A stretch of DNA of 64,000 bases from JBDLRH01 sp039800165. Its GTDB lineage: Bacteria; Pseudomonadota; Gammaproteobacteria; Burkholderiales; Burkholderiaceae_C. Within the stretch, counting starts at the first letter, position 1; every line of letters starts with the position of its first letter. Positions 1-8,272 of this stretch are shown here, in pieces. The stretch covers positions 1 to 64,000 of the forward strand of contig JBDLRH010000042.1 of the NCBI GenBank assembly GCA_039800165.1. Direction: 5' to 3'. The position numbers and the translations under genes are program-made. Under the pieces are notes generated by a model that was not told the DNA's origin, searched no databases, and saw only the letters and a program-made list of their open reading frames with translations.

Positions 1-1
1 G

Positions 2-1036
2 ACGGGGCTGGGTCGCTGGACTCAGGACGATTTCTGGCGCGCATTGCACAACGGCCGCTCCAAGAACGGTCGGCTGCTGAATCCCGCTTTCCCCTACGAA
101 AACTTCAGCCACATCACGCGCGAAGACAGCGATGCGCTGTTCGCATTTCTGCAAAGCCTCGCGCCGATTCACCAGGAATCACCGCCATCAGGCCTGCGCT
201 TTCCCGCGAACACACAGTGGGCCTTGGCGGTATGGCGCGCGCTCTACTTCAAGCCCGTGGATCCGGCCGAGCAGCCCTTGCCCACCGGCGAGTACCTCAC
301 GCGTGGTCTGGCGCACTGTTCTGCCTGCCACGCCACACGCAATGCGCTGGGCGCGCAAAACGCCACCCATGACTTCTCGGGCCAGATCATGCCCAATGGA
401 CGCGCCTACGCGCCGCCTCTGCCCGCCGCGGGTCGCGCCGGTATGGGCCCGTGGACCGTCGATGACCTGGTGGCCTACCTGAAGACCGGTCACTCACGCC
501 AAGGAGCAGCGCTGGGCTCAATGGCCGAGGTGGTAGCCGGAAGCACGCAGTGGGTTCCCGAGGATCAGCTGAAGTCGATTGCCGGCTACATCCTGTCCCG
601 CCCTAGCCAAGAATCCCAGCGGATAGGGATCATCGGCGCTTCGCCGGGCGCGGCAACCATGGCGCCCAACACAGTGCCGAGCACGGCGTCGATCAAACGC
701 CCCGCGCCGACCCCGGTCCTCAAGCTCGGTGAACAGGTCTACACCGATCACTGCGCCACCTGCCACGGCGCACAGGGCGAAGGCATCCTAGGCCTGTATC
801 CCCCGATGGCCGGCAACCCGCGCGTGGCCCGAAGCCCCGCCACCAACCTCATCCGCATCATCTTGGAAGGCGGCTTCGGCCCCGCCACCGAGGGTCACCC
901 GAGGCCCTTCGGTATGCCGCCCTTTGCGCATGTGCTCCAGTCCGAAGAGGTCGCCGCGGTGGCCACCTACATGCGCCACACATGGAACGCCACCCCGGCC
1001 GAGGTCACCCCGCTGGAGGTGCTCAAGCACCGGTGA
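2..1036 (+). CDS. c-type cytochrome, C-terminal part (5' end outside window)
   Basis: The reading frame is open from the window edge, so the N-terminus is missing. The visible 344 residues hold two CxxCH haem-attachment sites, CSACH and CATCH, each in a cytochrome c fold, with likely distal Met residues downstream (MPNGRAY and GMPPF). The protein is clearly paralogous to the five-haem cytochrome at 32324-34294: both share the stretch around GRW-DDFW-R and NP/YPAFPY. That layout resembles the cytochrome subunits of membrane-bound alcohol or gluconate dehydrogenases, which pass electrons from a periplasmic dehydrogenase to quinone or oxidase. The missing part probably holds a signal peptide and more haem sites. 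The physiological partner is not visible here. It converges on gltA. Confidence 0.85.
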   Translation, partial: TGLGRWTQDDFWRALHNGRSKNGRLLNPAFPYENFSHITREDSDALFAFLQSLAPIHQESPPSGLRFPANTQWALAVWRALYFKPVDPAEQPLPTGEYLTRGLAHCSACHATRNALGAQNATHDFSGQIMPNGRAYAPPLPAAGRAGMGPWTVDDLVAYLKTGHSRQGAALGSMAEVVAGSTQWVPEDQLKSIAGYILSRPSQESQRIGIIGASPGAATMAPNTVPSTASIKRPAPTPVLKLGEQVYTDHCATCHGAQGEGILGLYPPMAGNPRVARSPATNLIRIILEGGFGPATEGHPRPFGMPPFAHVLQSEEVAAVATYMRHTWNATPAEVTPLEVLKHR

Positions 1037-1042
1037 ATCGAT

Positions 1043-1079
1043 GGGTGACCGGCGACCGCTCCAGGCCCGCCGGCCACCC
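1043..1079. repeat. 12-bp inverted repeat between convergent genes
   Basis: GGGTGACCGGCG at 1043-1054 pairs with CGCCGGCCACCC at 1068-1079 with one A-C mismatch and a 13-nt loop. It fills the short gap between the cytochrome stop and the gltA stop. There is no T-run on either strand, so it is not a canonical intrinsic terminator. It may still pause RNA polymerase or protect both 3' ends. Confidence 0.5.
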
Positions 1080-1083
1080 GCCA

Positions 1084-2397
1084 TCAACTGCGCTGGGCCA
1101 GTGGCACCACGTTGCGGGGCTTGGAGCCCACGAACAACTGGCGCGGACGGCCGATCTTGTACTCGGGGTCGCCGATCATCTCGTCCAACTGCGCAATCCA
1201 GCCCACCGTGCGGGCCAGGGCGAAGATGGCGGTGAACAGCGGCACGGGAATGCCGATGGCGCGCTGCACGATGCCCGAGTAGAAGTCGACGTTCGGATAC
1301 AGCTTGCGGGCCACGAAGTACTCGTCTTCGAGCGCGATCTTCTCCAGCGCCATGGCCAGCTTGAACAGTGGGTCATTCTCTAGGCCCAGAGCGCCCAGCA
1401 CCTCGTGGCAGGTCTCGCGCATCAGTTTGGCGCGCGGGTCGTAGTTCTTGTACACGCGGTGGCCGAAACCCATCAGCTTGACGCTGGAGTTCTTGTCCTT
1501 GACCTGCTTGATGAACTCGCCAATCTTCTCCACGCCACCCTGGCGCTGGATATCGCCCAGCATGTTCAGGCAGGCCTCATTGGCGCCACCATGCGCCGGG
1601 CCCCACAGGCAGGCCACGCCCGCCGCAATCGCCGCAAACGGATTGGTGCCCGAAGAGCCGCACAGCCGCACCGTGGAGGTCGAGGCGTTCTGCTCATGGT
1701 CGGCGTGCAGGATGAAGATGCGGTCCATTGCGCGCACCAGCACGTCGTTGGGCTCGTAATCCTCGCAAGGCGTGGCGAACATCATCCGCATGAAGTTCGC
1801 GGTGTAGCTCAGCGAGTTCTTCGGATAGATGTAGGGCTGACCGATGCCGTACTTGTACGACATGGCCACCAGCGTGGGCATCTTGGCGATCAGGCGGATG
1901 GCCGCAATGGCGCGGTGCTCCGGGTTATGCACATCGGTGCTGTCGTGATAGAAGGCTGACAGGGCCCCCACCAGGCCGGTCATCACCGCCATTGGGTGCG
2001 CATCGCGGCGGAAACCCCGCAGGAAGAACTGCATCTGCTCGTTGACCATCGTGTGCATGGTCACAAGCTTGTCGAAATCCTTCTTCTGCGTCGGATTGGG
2101 CAGCTCACCCTTGAGCAGCAGGTAGCACACCTCCATGAAGTCGCAGTTCTGCGCCAGCTGTTCAATCGGATAGCCGCGGTACAACAGCTCACCCTTGTCA
2201 CCATCGATGTAGGTGATCGTCGAATTGCACGAGGCCGTGCTCAGGAATCCGGGGTCATAGGTGAACTTGCCCGTCTGGCCGTAGAGCTTTCGGATGTCGA
2301 TCACATCGGGGCCAACCGAGCCCTTGTAGATCGGCAGATCCATGCTGGGGCTGCCGTCGGAGAACGACAGGGTCGCTTTCACATCAGAGGGAGTCAT
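1084..2397 (-). CDS. gltA: citrate synthase (type I, hexameric)
   Basis: It condenses acetyl-CoA with oxaloacetate to citrate, the entry step of the TCA cycle. The 437-residue length is normal for the proteobacterial type. The catalytic His of the PAHGGANEA motif, the second His in GFGHRVYKNYDPRA and the catalytic Asp in NVDFYSG are all present. The N-terminal beta-sheet domain of the Gram-negative, NADH-sensitive type is recognisable (YDPGFLSTASCNS). The ATG is preceded by AAGGAAG, a good ribosome site. It is the last gene of the leftward sdhCDAB-sdhE-gltA group and starts only 24 nt after sdhE, so it is probably cotranscribed with succinate dehydrogenase. Confidence 0.97.
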   Translation of the reverse strand: MTPSDVKATLSFSDGSPSMDLPIYKGSVGPDVIDIRKLYGQTGKFTYDPGFLSTASCNSTITYIDGDKGELLYRGYPIEQLAQNCDFMEVCYLLLKGELPNPTQKKDFDKLVTMHTMVNEQMQFFLRGFRRDAHPMAVMTGLVGALSAFYHDSTDVHNPEHRAIAAIRLIAKMPTLVAMSYKYGIGQPYIYPKNSLSYTANFMRMMFATPCEDYEPNDVLVRAMDRIFILHADHEQNASTSTVRLCGSSGTNPFAAIAAGVACLWGPAHGGANEACLNMLGDIQRQGGVEKIGEFIKQVKDKNSSVKLMGFGHRVYKNYDPRAKLMRETCHEVLGALGLENDPLFKLAMALEKIALEDEYFVARKLYPNVDFYSGIVQRAIGIPVPLFTAIFALARTVGWIAQLDEMIGDPEYKIGRPRQLFVGSKPRNVVPLAQRS

Positions 2398-2421
2398 CTC
2401 ATCTTCCTTTCGCTTGTGTCC

Positions 2422-2727
2422 TCATGCGGGCCTGCGCATCAGCGCCAGCACCTCCGCCACTTCCTCGGTCGCCCATTCGCCTTCTGGTTCTCTGCGGCGC
2501 AGCAGCAGATCCAGCAAATCGTTGTCGGCCAGGTCCATCAACTTCATCAGCGCATCGGCCTGCCCATGCGTGAGGGACTCCTCGTGCCGCCTGAAGAACC
2601 GCTCGATGAAGAGGTCGTTCTCCAGCAGGCCGCGCCGGCAGCGCCATTTGATCTGGTTCACCGCCGCCGCTCCCAGCCGCTCGTGGGCCCTTGTTCCGGG
2701 CGTCATGGGAGCAGTCTCGGCGACCAT
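2422..2727 (-). CDS. sdhE: succinate dehydrogenase assembly factor SdhE (FAD assembly factor)
   Basis: This small cytosolic protein of the SdhE/SDHAF2 family helps attach FAD covalently to SdhA. It is 101 residues long. The family signature RRGLLENDL (the RGxxE region) lies near residue 32, followed by the acidic LMDLADNDLLDLLL segment typical of the five-helix fold. It sits between sdhB and gltA, the usual place in betaproteobacteria. The start chosen is the first ATG; an internal ATG seven residues later would also keep the whole conserved domain. Confidence 0.93.
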   Translation of the reverse strand: MVAETAPMTPGTRAHERLGAAAVNQIKWRCRRGLLENDLFIERFFRRHEESLTHGQADALMKLMDLADNDLLDLLLRRREPEGEWATEEVAEVLALMRRPA

Positions 2728-2788
2728 GCTTGCTCAGGGCTGAATATCGGGGGCTATCAGGGCAAAGATGTGACGATCGGTACCGTTG

Positions 2789-3493
2789 TCAGACCGCCCG
2801 GCGCACCATCAGTTCCTTGATCTTGCCGATGGCCTTGGTCGGATTCAAACCCTTGGGACATACGTCCACGCAGTTCATGATCGTGTGGCAGCGGAAGAGG
2901 CGATAGGGGTCTTCCAGGTTGTCCAAGCGCTCGCCGGTGGCCTGGTCGCGGCTGTCGGCGATGAAGCGGTAAGCCTGCAAGAGACCAGCCGGGCCCACGA
3001 ACTTGTCTGGGTTCCACCAGAAGCTCGGACAACTGGTGGAACACGAGGCGCACAGGATGCACTCGTACAGGCCATTGAGCTCCTCCCGCTCCTCCGGCGA
3101 CTGCAGACGCTCCTTCTCCGGAGGGATCGTGTCGTTGACCAGATAAGGCTTGATCGAGTGGTACTGCTTGAAGAACTGCGTCATGTCCACGATCAGGTCG
3201 CGGATGACGGGCAGCCCCGGCAGCGGCTTGAGCACCACGGTACCCGGCAGGCTGCGCATATTGGTCAGACAAGCCAAGCCGTTCTTGCCATTGATGTTCA
3301 TGGCGTCCGATCCGCACACACCCTCGCGGCATGAACGGCGAAAACTCAGCGTGGGGTCCACCGCCTTGAGCTTCATCAGAGCGTCCAACAGCATGCGCTC
3401 GGAACCGTCGAGTTCCACCTCGAGCGTCTGCATGTAAGGCTTGGCGTCGGTATCGGGGTCGTAGCGGTAAATCTGGAAGCTGCGCTTGGTCAT
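2789..3493 (-). CDS. sdhB: succinate dehydrogenase iron-sulfur subunit
   Basis: This is the electron-transfer subunit of complex II. It has 234 residues and all three cluster motifs: a plant-type [2Fe-2S] set (CREGVCGSDAMNINGKNGLAC, residues about 55-75) and the C-terminal CxxCxxC sets CILCASC-STSCP and CHTIMNCVDVCPKG that hold the [4Fe-4S] and [3Fe-4S] clusters. It passes electrons from the SdhA flavin to quinone at SdhCD. A GAGAGG ribosome site precedes the ATG. The 70-nt gap to sdhA is the longest inside this operon, but no terminator is seen there. Confidence 0.97.
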   Translation of the reverse strand: MTKRSFQIYRYDPDTDAKPYMQTLEVELDGSERMLLDALMKLKAVDPTLSFRRSCREGVCGSDAMNINGKNGLACLTNMRSLPGTVVLKPLPGLPVIRDLIVDMTQFFKQYHSIKPYLVNDTIPPEKERLQSPEEREELNGLYECILCASCSTSCPSFWWNPDKFVGPAGLLQAYRFIADSRDQATGERLDNLEDPYRLFRCHTIMNCVDVCPKGLNPTKAIGKIKELMVRRAV

Positions 3494-3563
3494 GGGTACC
3501 TCTCACTCTCATCTAAACGGTTGGTGACAGAGCTCGCTTTGCTCGGTCTGTCCCGCAATATCG

Positions 3564-5360
3564 TCAGAATGTCCTGACCTTGGGCGGAATGCTCTGTGCC
3601 GTCAGCGGCTTCAGGTTCACCGGCTTGTAATCGAGTCGGTTGCCATCGCTGAACCACAGGGTGTGCTTCATCCACTCCCGGTCGTTGCGACCATTGGGGA
3701 ACTCGGGGCAGTCGCCGTAGTCGTTCACCGTGTGGGCCCCGCGGCTTTCCTTGCGGGCAGCGGCAGACACCATCGTGGCGTTGGCCGACTCGATGAGGTT
3801 CTCCACCTCCAGCGCCTCGATGCGCGCGGTGTTGAAGACCTTGGACTTGTCCTTCAGGCCAATCGACTTGGCCCGCTCGGTAATGGCCGTCATCTTGGCC
3901 ACGCCCTCGTCCATGCTCGCCTGGGTGCGGAACACGCCAGCATGCTGCTGCATGGTCTTGCGGATGTCGTTGGCCACATCCTGCGCGTACTCGCCGTCGG
4001 TGGCCGTATCCAGGCGTGCCAGACGCGACAGGGAACGGTCGGCCGCATCGGCCGGCAAGTTCTTGTGGTTGCGCGACTTGCTCGTGAACTCGACGATGTG
4101 GTTGCCCGCAGCACGGCCAAACACCAGAAGGTCCAACAGGGAATTCGTGCCCAGACGGTTGGCGCCGTGCACGCTTACGCAGGCGCACTCACCCACCGCA
4201 TACAGACCGTTGATGATCTTTTGCGAACCGTCGGCTGCAGGGACCACCACCTGACCATGGATGTTCGTGGGAATTCCACCCATCTGATAGTGGATCGTGG
4301 GCACCACGGGAATCGGCTCCTTGGTGATGTCCACGTTGGCGAAGTTGTGTCCGATCTCATAAACCGAGGGCAGCCGCTTCATGATGGTCTCGGCGCCCAG
4401 GTGCGTCATGTCGAGCACCACATAGTCCTTGTTGGGCCCGCAACCGCGGCCTTCCTTGATTTCCTGGTCCATGCAGCGCGAGACGAAGTCACGCGGCGCC
4501 AGATCCTTCAGGGTGGGCGCGTAGCGCTCCATGAAGCGCTCGCCGTTGCTGTTGCGCAGGATGGCGCCCTCGCCACGACAGCCTTCGGTCAGCAGCACAC
4601 CTGCGCCGGCCACGCCGGTGGGGTGGAACTGCCAGAACTCCATGTCTTCCAGGGGAATGCCGGCACGGGCGGCCATCCCCAGGCCGTCTCCGGTGTTGAT
4701 GAATGCGTTGGTGGACGCCGCGAAGATCCGGCCCGCACCGCCGGTGGCCAGAAGCACCGTCTTGCCCTCGAGGATGTGCACATCGCCGGTTTCCATCTCC
4801 AGCGCGGTCACGCCCACCACGTCACCGTCGGCATCGCGAATCAAGTCGAGTGCCATCCACTCGACGAAGAACTGCGTGCGTGCCTTGACGTTCTGCTGGT
4901 ACAGCGTGTGCAGCATGGCGTGGCCAGTGCGGTCTGCAGCCGCGCAGGCGCGCTGAACCGGCTTTTCGCCGTAGTTGGCCGTGTGACCACCAAAGGGTCG
5001 CTGGTAGATGGTGCCGTCCGGGTTACGGTCGAACGGCATGCCAAAGTGCTCGAGTTCGTACACGACCTTGGGTGCCTCTCGGCACATGAACTCTATGGCA
5101 TCCTGGTCACCCAGCCAATCCGAACCCTTGACGGTGTCGAAGAAGTGGTAGTGCCAGTTGTCCTCGCTCATGTTGCCCAGCGACGCACCGATGCCGCCCT
5201 GTGCGGCCACTGTGTGCGAACGGGTCGGAAACACCTTGGACAGCACCGCCACATTCAAACCCGCGCGCGCCAGCTGCAGCGACGCCCGCATCCCGGAGCC
5301 ACCCGCCCCGATGATCACCACGTCGAACTTGCGCTTGGGCAAGGAACTTCCTACTGCCAT
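3564..5360 (-). CDS. sdhA: succinate dehydrogenase flavoprotein subunit
   Basis: This catalytic subunit of complex II oxidises succinate to fumarate with a covalently bound FAD. From the ATG at 5360 it has 598 residues, the usual size. The FAD-binding GAGGSGMRASLQLA motif lies near residue 16. The flavinylation His is in SHTVAAQGGIG. The substrate-binding segments HPTGVAGAGVLLTEGCRGEGA and RLGTNSLLDLLVFGRAAG are intact. The frame stays open upstream through sdhD, but homology begins at this ATG, directly after the sdhD stop. Confidence 0.97.
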   Translation of the reverse strand: MAVGSSLPKRKFDVVIIGAGGSGMRASLQLARAGLNVAVLSKVFPTRSHTVAAQGGIGASLGNMSEDNWHYHFFDTVKGSDWLGDQDAIEFMCREAPKVVYELEHFGMPFDRNPDGTIYQRPFGGHTANYGEKPVQRACAAADRTGHAMLHTLYQQNVKARTQFFVEWMALDLIRDADGDVVGVTALEMETGDVHILEGKTVLLATGGAGRIFAASTNAFINTGDGLGMAARAGIPLEDMEFWQFHPTGVAGAGVLLTEGCRGEGAILRNSNGERFMERYAPTLKDLAPRDFVSRCMDQEIKEGRGCGPNKDYVVLDMTHLGAETIMKRLPSVYEIGHNFANVDITKEPIPVVPTIHYQMGGIPTNIHGQVVVPAADGSQKIINGLYAVGECACVSVHGANRLGTNSLLDLLVFGRAAGNHIVEFTSKSRNHKNLPADAADRSLSRLARLDTATDGEYAQDVANDIRKTMQQHAGVFRTQASMDEGVAKMTAITERAKSIGLKDKSKVFNTARIEALEVENLIESANATMVSAAARKESRGAHTVNDYGDCPEFPNGRNDREWMKHTLWFSDGNRLDYKPVNLKPLTAQSIPPKVRTF

Positions 5361-5362
5361 GA

Positions 5363-5725
5363 TCAAAGCCTCCAGAGAACCTGAACCGCCCAACCCGTGC
5401 AGCCCACGAGCCACACGATCGTGAACACCTGCAGCAACAGCCGCGTGCCCACCGGCTTGACGTAATCCATCCAGATGTCGCGCACACCCACCCAAGCGTG
5501 CCAGCCCAGGGCCACGATGACAACGAAGGTCAGGACCTTCATCCACTGCGCGGAAAAGATAGCTGCCCAACGGTCATAGCCCAGCGGTCCACCGAACAGC
5601 ACCTGCACCAGCAGGACGATCGTGAACAGGGCCATCAGACCCGCCGTCACGCGCTGGCTAAGCCAGTCGCGCATGCCATAGTGCGCGCCCACGACGATGC
5701 GCTTGGATCCGTAGTTCTGTTGCAT
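5363..5725 (-). CDS. sdhD: succinate dehydrogenase membrane anchor subunit
   Basis: This 120-residue membrane anchor of complex II shares the haem b and quinone site with SdhC. Three hydrophobic helices are visible. The conserved WLSQRVTAG segment lies before helix 1, and WHAWVGVRDIWMDYV contains the haem-ligand region. The start ATG is chosen because MQQNYGSKRIVVGAHYG matches the family N-terminus and GGGG lies just upstream. It begins 11 nt after the sdhC stop and ends 2 nt before sdhA, so translation is closely linked. Confidence 0.93.
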   Translation of the reverse strand: MQQNYGSKRIVVGAHYGMRDWLSQRVTAGLMALFTIVLLVQVLFGGPLGYDRWAAIFSAQWMKVLTFVVIVALGWHAWVGVRDIWMDYVKPVGTRLLLQVFTIVWLVGCTGWAVQVLWRL

Positions 5726-5736
5726 GCCCAATCCCC

Positions 5737-6165
5737 TCAGAACAGACCGAACAACTTCGCGCCAAGCGCCGCGGTCAGCACCACGCTGGAGACCAGCGTG
5801 ACGATCGCCGAGGAATGACCCTGCTCCTTGGTCACGCTGTGGGTCATGTCCATCCACAGGTGGCGCACACCGGCGATGAAGTGGTGCAGGTAAGCCCAAA
5901 TCAGGGCCAAGGCCACCAGCTTCACAAACCACCCTGGGACGAATCCGATGCCCACGCCGAAGGCGGCCGTGAACTGTTCGTAGCTGATCTCAGACGTCAA
6001 GCTCACATCCAGCAGCCACACGATGAAGGGCAGCAGCAAGAACATGAGCGCACCACTGACGCGGTGCAGGATAGACACAATGCCCGCCGGCGGCAGCCGG
6101 TACTTCAGGATTTGCGTGACGTGGATGTTGCGATAGGTGGGACGCGGTTTGAGGGCCTCGGCCAT
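5737..6165 (-). CDS. sdhC: succinate dehydrogenase cytochrome b556 subunit
   Basis: This large membrane anchor of complex II contributes to quinone reduction. It has 142 residues with three membrane helices. The family signature SILHRVSGALMF occurs near residue 36 and the haem-ligand region HHFIAGVRHLWMD near residue 84. I chose the ATG at 6165 because GAGGAG lies 9 nt upstream; an in-frame TTG five codons earlier overlaps that ribosome site. It is the first sdh gene and is preceded by 124 nt of non-coding DNA after gntR, where a promoter may lie. Confidence 0.93.
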   Translation of the reverse strand: MAEALKPRPTYRNIHVTQILKYRLPPAGIVSILHRVSGALMFLLLPFIVWLLDVSLTSEISYEQFTAAFGVGIGFVPGWFVKLVALALIWAYLHHFIAGVRHLWMDMTHSVTKEQGHSSAIVTLVSSVVLTAALGAKLFGLF

Positions 6166-6289
6166 CGGTTTACTCCTCAACTTCAGGCAACCGCCCGCCG
6201 GTAGGGCCGGTTGTTTCGAATCGAACGGGTCATTCTATTGCGGCGCAGCATACGCTCGACTGACGGTTCGGGGGCTTCGCGCGAGCCCA

Positions 6290-7060
6290 TCAGTTGAGCT
6301 CGTTGCGGTAATGGTGGGCCTCGGTACGGTACAGGCCACGGCGCAGCTCCACCGGCTTGTCGTCGTACGAATAGGACAAGCGCTCCACGCTGAGAAGCGG
6401 AGCACCCTCGGCCACCTCCAGCCACTGGGCCGCGGCCGCATCGGCCACCACGGCGCGCAGCTTCTCACTTGCGCGAATCATGTGCACGCCGAACTCGGTT
6501 TCGAACATGGCGTACATCGGCCCCCGATACTGCGTCAGTCGCTCGGCGCTCAAGCCCTTGAACAGGCCGCCGGGCAGCCAGATTTCGTCGAGCACCACCG
6601 GGTGCCCCTGTGCCGACAGGGTGCGCCGGATCTGGACGGCCGACTCACCACCCTTCATGTCCAGCGCGCGCGCCACATCGGCCGGTGCACGCACGCGGCG
6701 GCAGTCCAGCACACGGCGGCTCATGCGGCCAGCCACGCCGGCCGCCTCAAGGGAATCGGGCACCAGACGCAGGAAACGGTACTGGGTCAGCTGCTCGGAA
6801 TGGGTGGCCACGAAGGTGCCCTTGCCCTGGCGCCGGACCAGGCGGTTCTCGGTGGCCAGTTCGTCGATCGCCTTGCGCACCGTACCCTGGCTGACCTTGT
6901 AGCGCACCGCCAGCTCCATCTCGCTGGGAATGACCTCGCCGGGCCGCCATTCGCCCGATTGGAGGCTGCGGGTGATCAGGGCCTTGATCTGCTGATAAAG
7001 GGGGCTGAACGCCGGAGCGGCATCACCCGCGTCGTCGCGCATCGTGTTGGCAGAACCCAT
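6290..7060 (-). CDS. GntR/HutC-family transcriptional regulator, probable TCA-cycle regulator
   Basis: It has 256 residues: an N-terminal winged helix (residues about 20-85, with IPSEMELAVRYKVSQGTVRKAIDELATENRLVRRQGKGTFV) followed by a UTRA-type effector domain of the HutC subfamily. It lies head to head with mdh and upstream of sdhCDAB, and a perfect palindrome (7104-7117) sits in the mdh intergenic region 44 bp before its start. The same palindrome occurs before acnB and, with one mismatch, before the DUF3579 gene. From this I infer that it controls TCA genes and itself, probably sensing a TCA intermediate. The ligand cannot be read from sequence. Confidence 0.9.
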   Translation of the reverse strand: MGSANTMRDDAGDAAPAFSPLYQQIKALITRSLQSGEWRPGEVIPSEMELAVRYKVSQGTVRKAIDELATENRLVRRQGKGTFVATHSEQLTQYRFLRLVPDSLEAAGVAGRMSRRVLDCRRVRAPADVARALDMKGGESAVQIRRTLSAQGHPVVLDEIWLPGGLFKGLSAERLTQYRGPMYAMFETEFGVHMIRASEKLRAVVADAAAAQWLEVAEGAPLLSVERLSYSYDDKPVELRRGLYRTEAHHYRNELN

Positions 7061-7086
7061 GCAAGGATTGCATCACACACCGCCAC

Positions 7087-7115
7087 TTGGCGTCCACCTC
7101 TGTGTCTTATATAAG
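7087..7115 (+). promoter_or_regulatory. predicted mdh promoter
   Basis: TTGGCG (7087-7092) and TATAAG (7110-7115) are separated by 17 bp, which fits a sigma70 promoter. The -10 element lies inside the palindromic operator, so a bound repressor would block RNA polymerase. The start of transcription would fall about 75 nt before the mdh ATG. Confidence 0.5.
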
Positions 7116-7117
7116 AC
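7104..7117. promoter_or_regulatory. palindromic operator, copy 1 (gntR-mdh intergenic)
   Basis: GTCTTATATAAGAC is a perfect 14-bp palindrome and very AT-rich against its surroundings. It lies 82 bp before the mdh start and 44 bp before the divergent gntR start. An identical copy precedes acnB. The most likely ligand is the adjacent GntR-family protein. Confidence 0.75.
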
Positions 7118-7198
7118 ATAAGATACGGGGTTTCCCTCCCTGTCAGCGGGTTTCTGACCTAAACTGGCGCCACCCGCGTATCAATCCCTGGAGTCCTC

Positions 7199-8185
7199 AT
7201 GAGCAAGAAGCCCGTTCGCGTGGCCGTCACCGGCGCTGCCGGACAAATCGGTTACGCCCTGCTGTTCCGCATTGCCTCTGGCGAGATGCTGGGCAAGGAC
7301 CAGCCCGTCATTCTGCAGTTGTTGGAGATTGCGGACGAAAAGGCCCAGAACGCGCTCAAGGGCGTGATCATGGAACTGGAAGACTGCGCCTTCCCGCTGC
7401 TGGCTGGTGTAGAGGCCCACTCCGACCCGCTGAACGCGTTCAAGGACACCGACTACGCCCTGCTGGTGGGCGCACGCCCGCGCGGCCCCGGCATGGAGCG
7501 CGCCGACCTGTTGGCCGCAAACGCCCAGATCTTCACCGCACAGGGCAAGGCCCTGGACAAGGTGTCCAGCCGCAACGTCAAGGTGCTGGTGGTGGGCAAC
7601 CCGGCCAACACCAACGCCTACATTGCCATGAAGAGCGCGCCCAGCCTGCCGGCAAAGAACTTCACCGCCATGCTGCGCCTGGACCACAACCGTGCCGCCA
7701 GTCAGATTGCCGCCAAGATGGGCATCGCCGTGGGCGACATCGAGAAGTTGGCCGTCTGGGGGAACCACTCACCCACGATGTACGCCGACTACCGCTTCGC
7801 CACCGTCAATGGCAAGTCGGTCAAGGACAGCATCAACGACCACGACTGGAACGCCAACGTGTTCCTGCCGACCGTGGGCAAGCGAGGCGCGGCCATCATC
7901 GCTGCGCGCGGCCTGTCATCGGCCGCCTCGGCGGCCAACGCCGCCATCGACCACATGCGCGACTGGGCCTTGGGCACCAACGGCCGTTGGGTCACCATGG
8001 GCGTGCCCTCCAAGGGCGAGTACGGCATCCCCAAGGAAGTCATGTTCGGCTACCCCGTCACCTGCGAGGGCGGCGAATACAAGATCGTCGAGGGCTTGCC
8101 CATCGACGCCTTCAGCCAAGAGTGCATCAACAAGACCCTGGCTGAACTGCAGGGCGAGCAGGACGGGGTCAAGCACCTGCTGTGA
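7199..8185 (+). CDS. mdh: malate dehydrogenase (NAD)
   Basis: It oxidises malate to oxaloacetate in the TCA cycle. The 328 residues match the betaproteobacterial LDH-like MDH type. Visible sites are the nucleotide-binding TGAAGQIGYALLFRIASG (residue 11 on), the substrate-binding Arg in VGARPRGPGMERADLL, NPANTNA near residue 130, and the catalytic His in WGNHSPTMYADYR. GGAG precedes the ATG. A perfect intrinsic terminator follows 40 nt after the stop, so mdh can be a single-gene transcript with partial read-through into the CitE-like gene. Confidence 0.97.
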   Translation: MSKKPVRVAVTGAAGQIGYALLFRIASGEMLGKDQPVILQLLEIADEKAQNALKGVIMELEDCAFPLLAGVEAHSDPLNAFKDTDYALLVGARPRGPGMERADLLAANAQIFTAQGKALDKVSSRNVKVLVVGNPANTNAYIAMKSAPSLPAKNFTAMLRLDHNRAASQIAAKMGIAVGDIEKLAVWGNHSPTMYADYRFATVNGKSVKDSINDHDWNANVFLPTVGKRGAAIIAARGLSSAASAANAAIDHMRDWALGTNGRWVTMGVPSKGEYGIPKEVMFGYPVTCEGGEYKIVEGLPIDAFSQECINKTLAELQGEQDGVKHLL

Positions 8186-8225
8186 CCCGGCCGTGCGCCG
8201 TACTACAGTTGGGCCTGAACCAACA

Positions 8226-8262
8226 GGGCCGGCGTCCCTCGGGTCGCCGGCCCTTATTTTTT
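8226..8262 (+). terminator. intrinsic terminator after mdh
   Basis: GGGCCGGCG (8226-8234) pairs perfectly with CGCCGGCCC (8245-8253) across a 10-nt loop and is followed by TTATTTTTT. It ends 10 nt before the GTG of the next gene, so that gene needs read-through or a promoter inside this segment. Confidence 0.85.
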
Positions 8263-8272
8263 AGGTGTTGTC

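Noticed and set aside
3663..5384. Long open frame antisense to sdhA
   Set aside because: It mirrors sdhA codon structure, has no recognisable domain and is fully covered by a certain gene on the other strand; high GC keeps antisense frames open.
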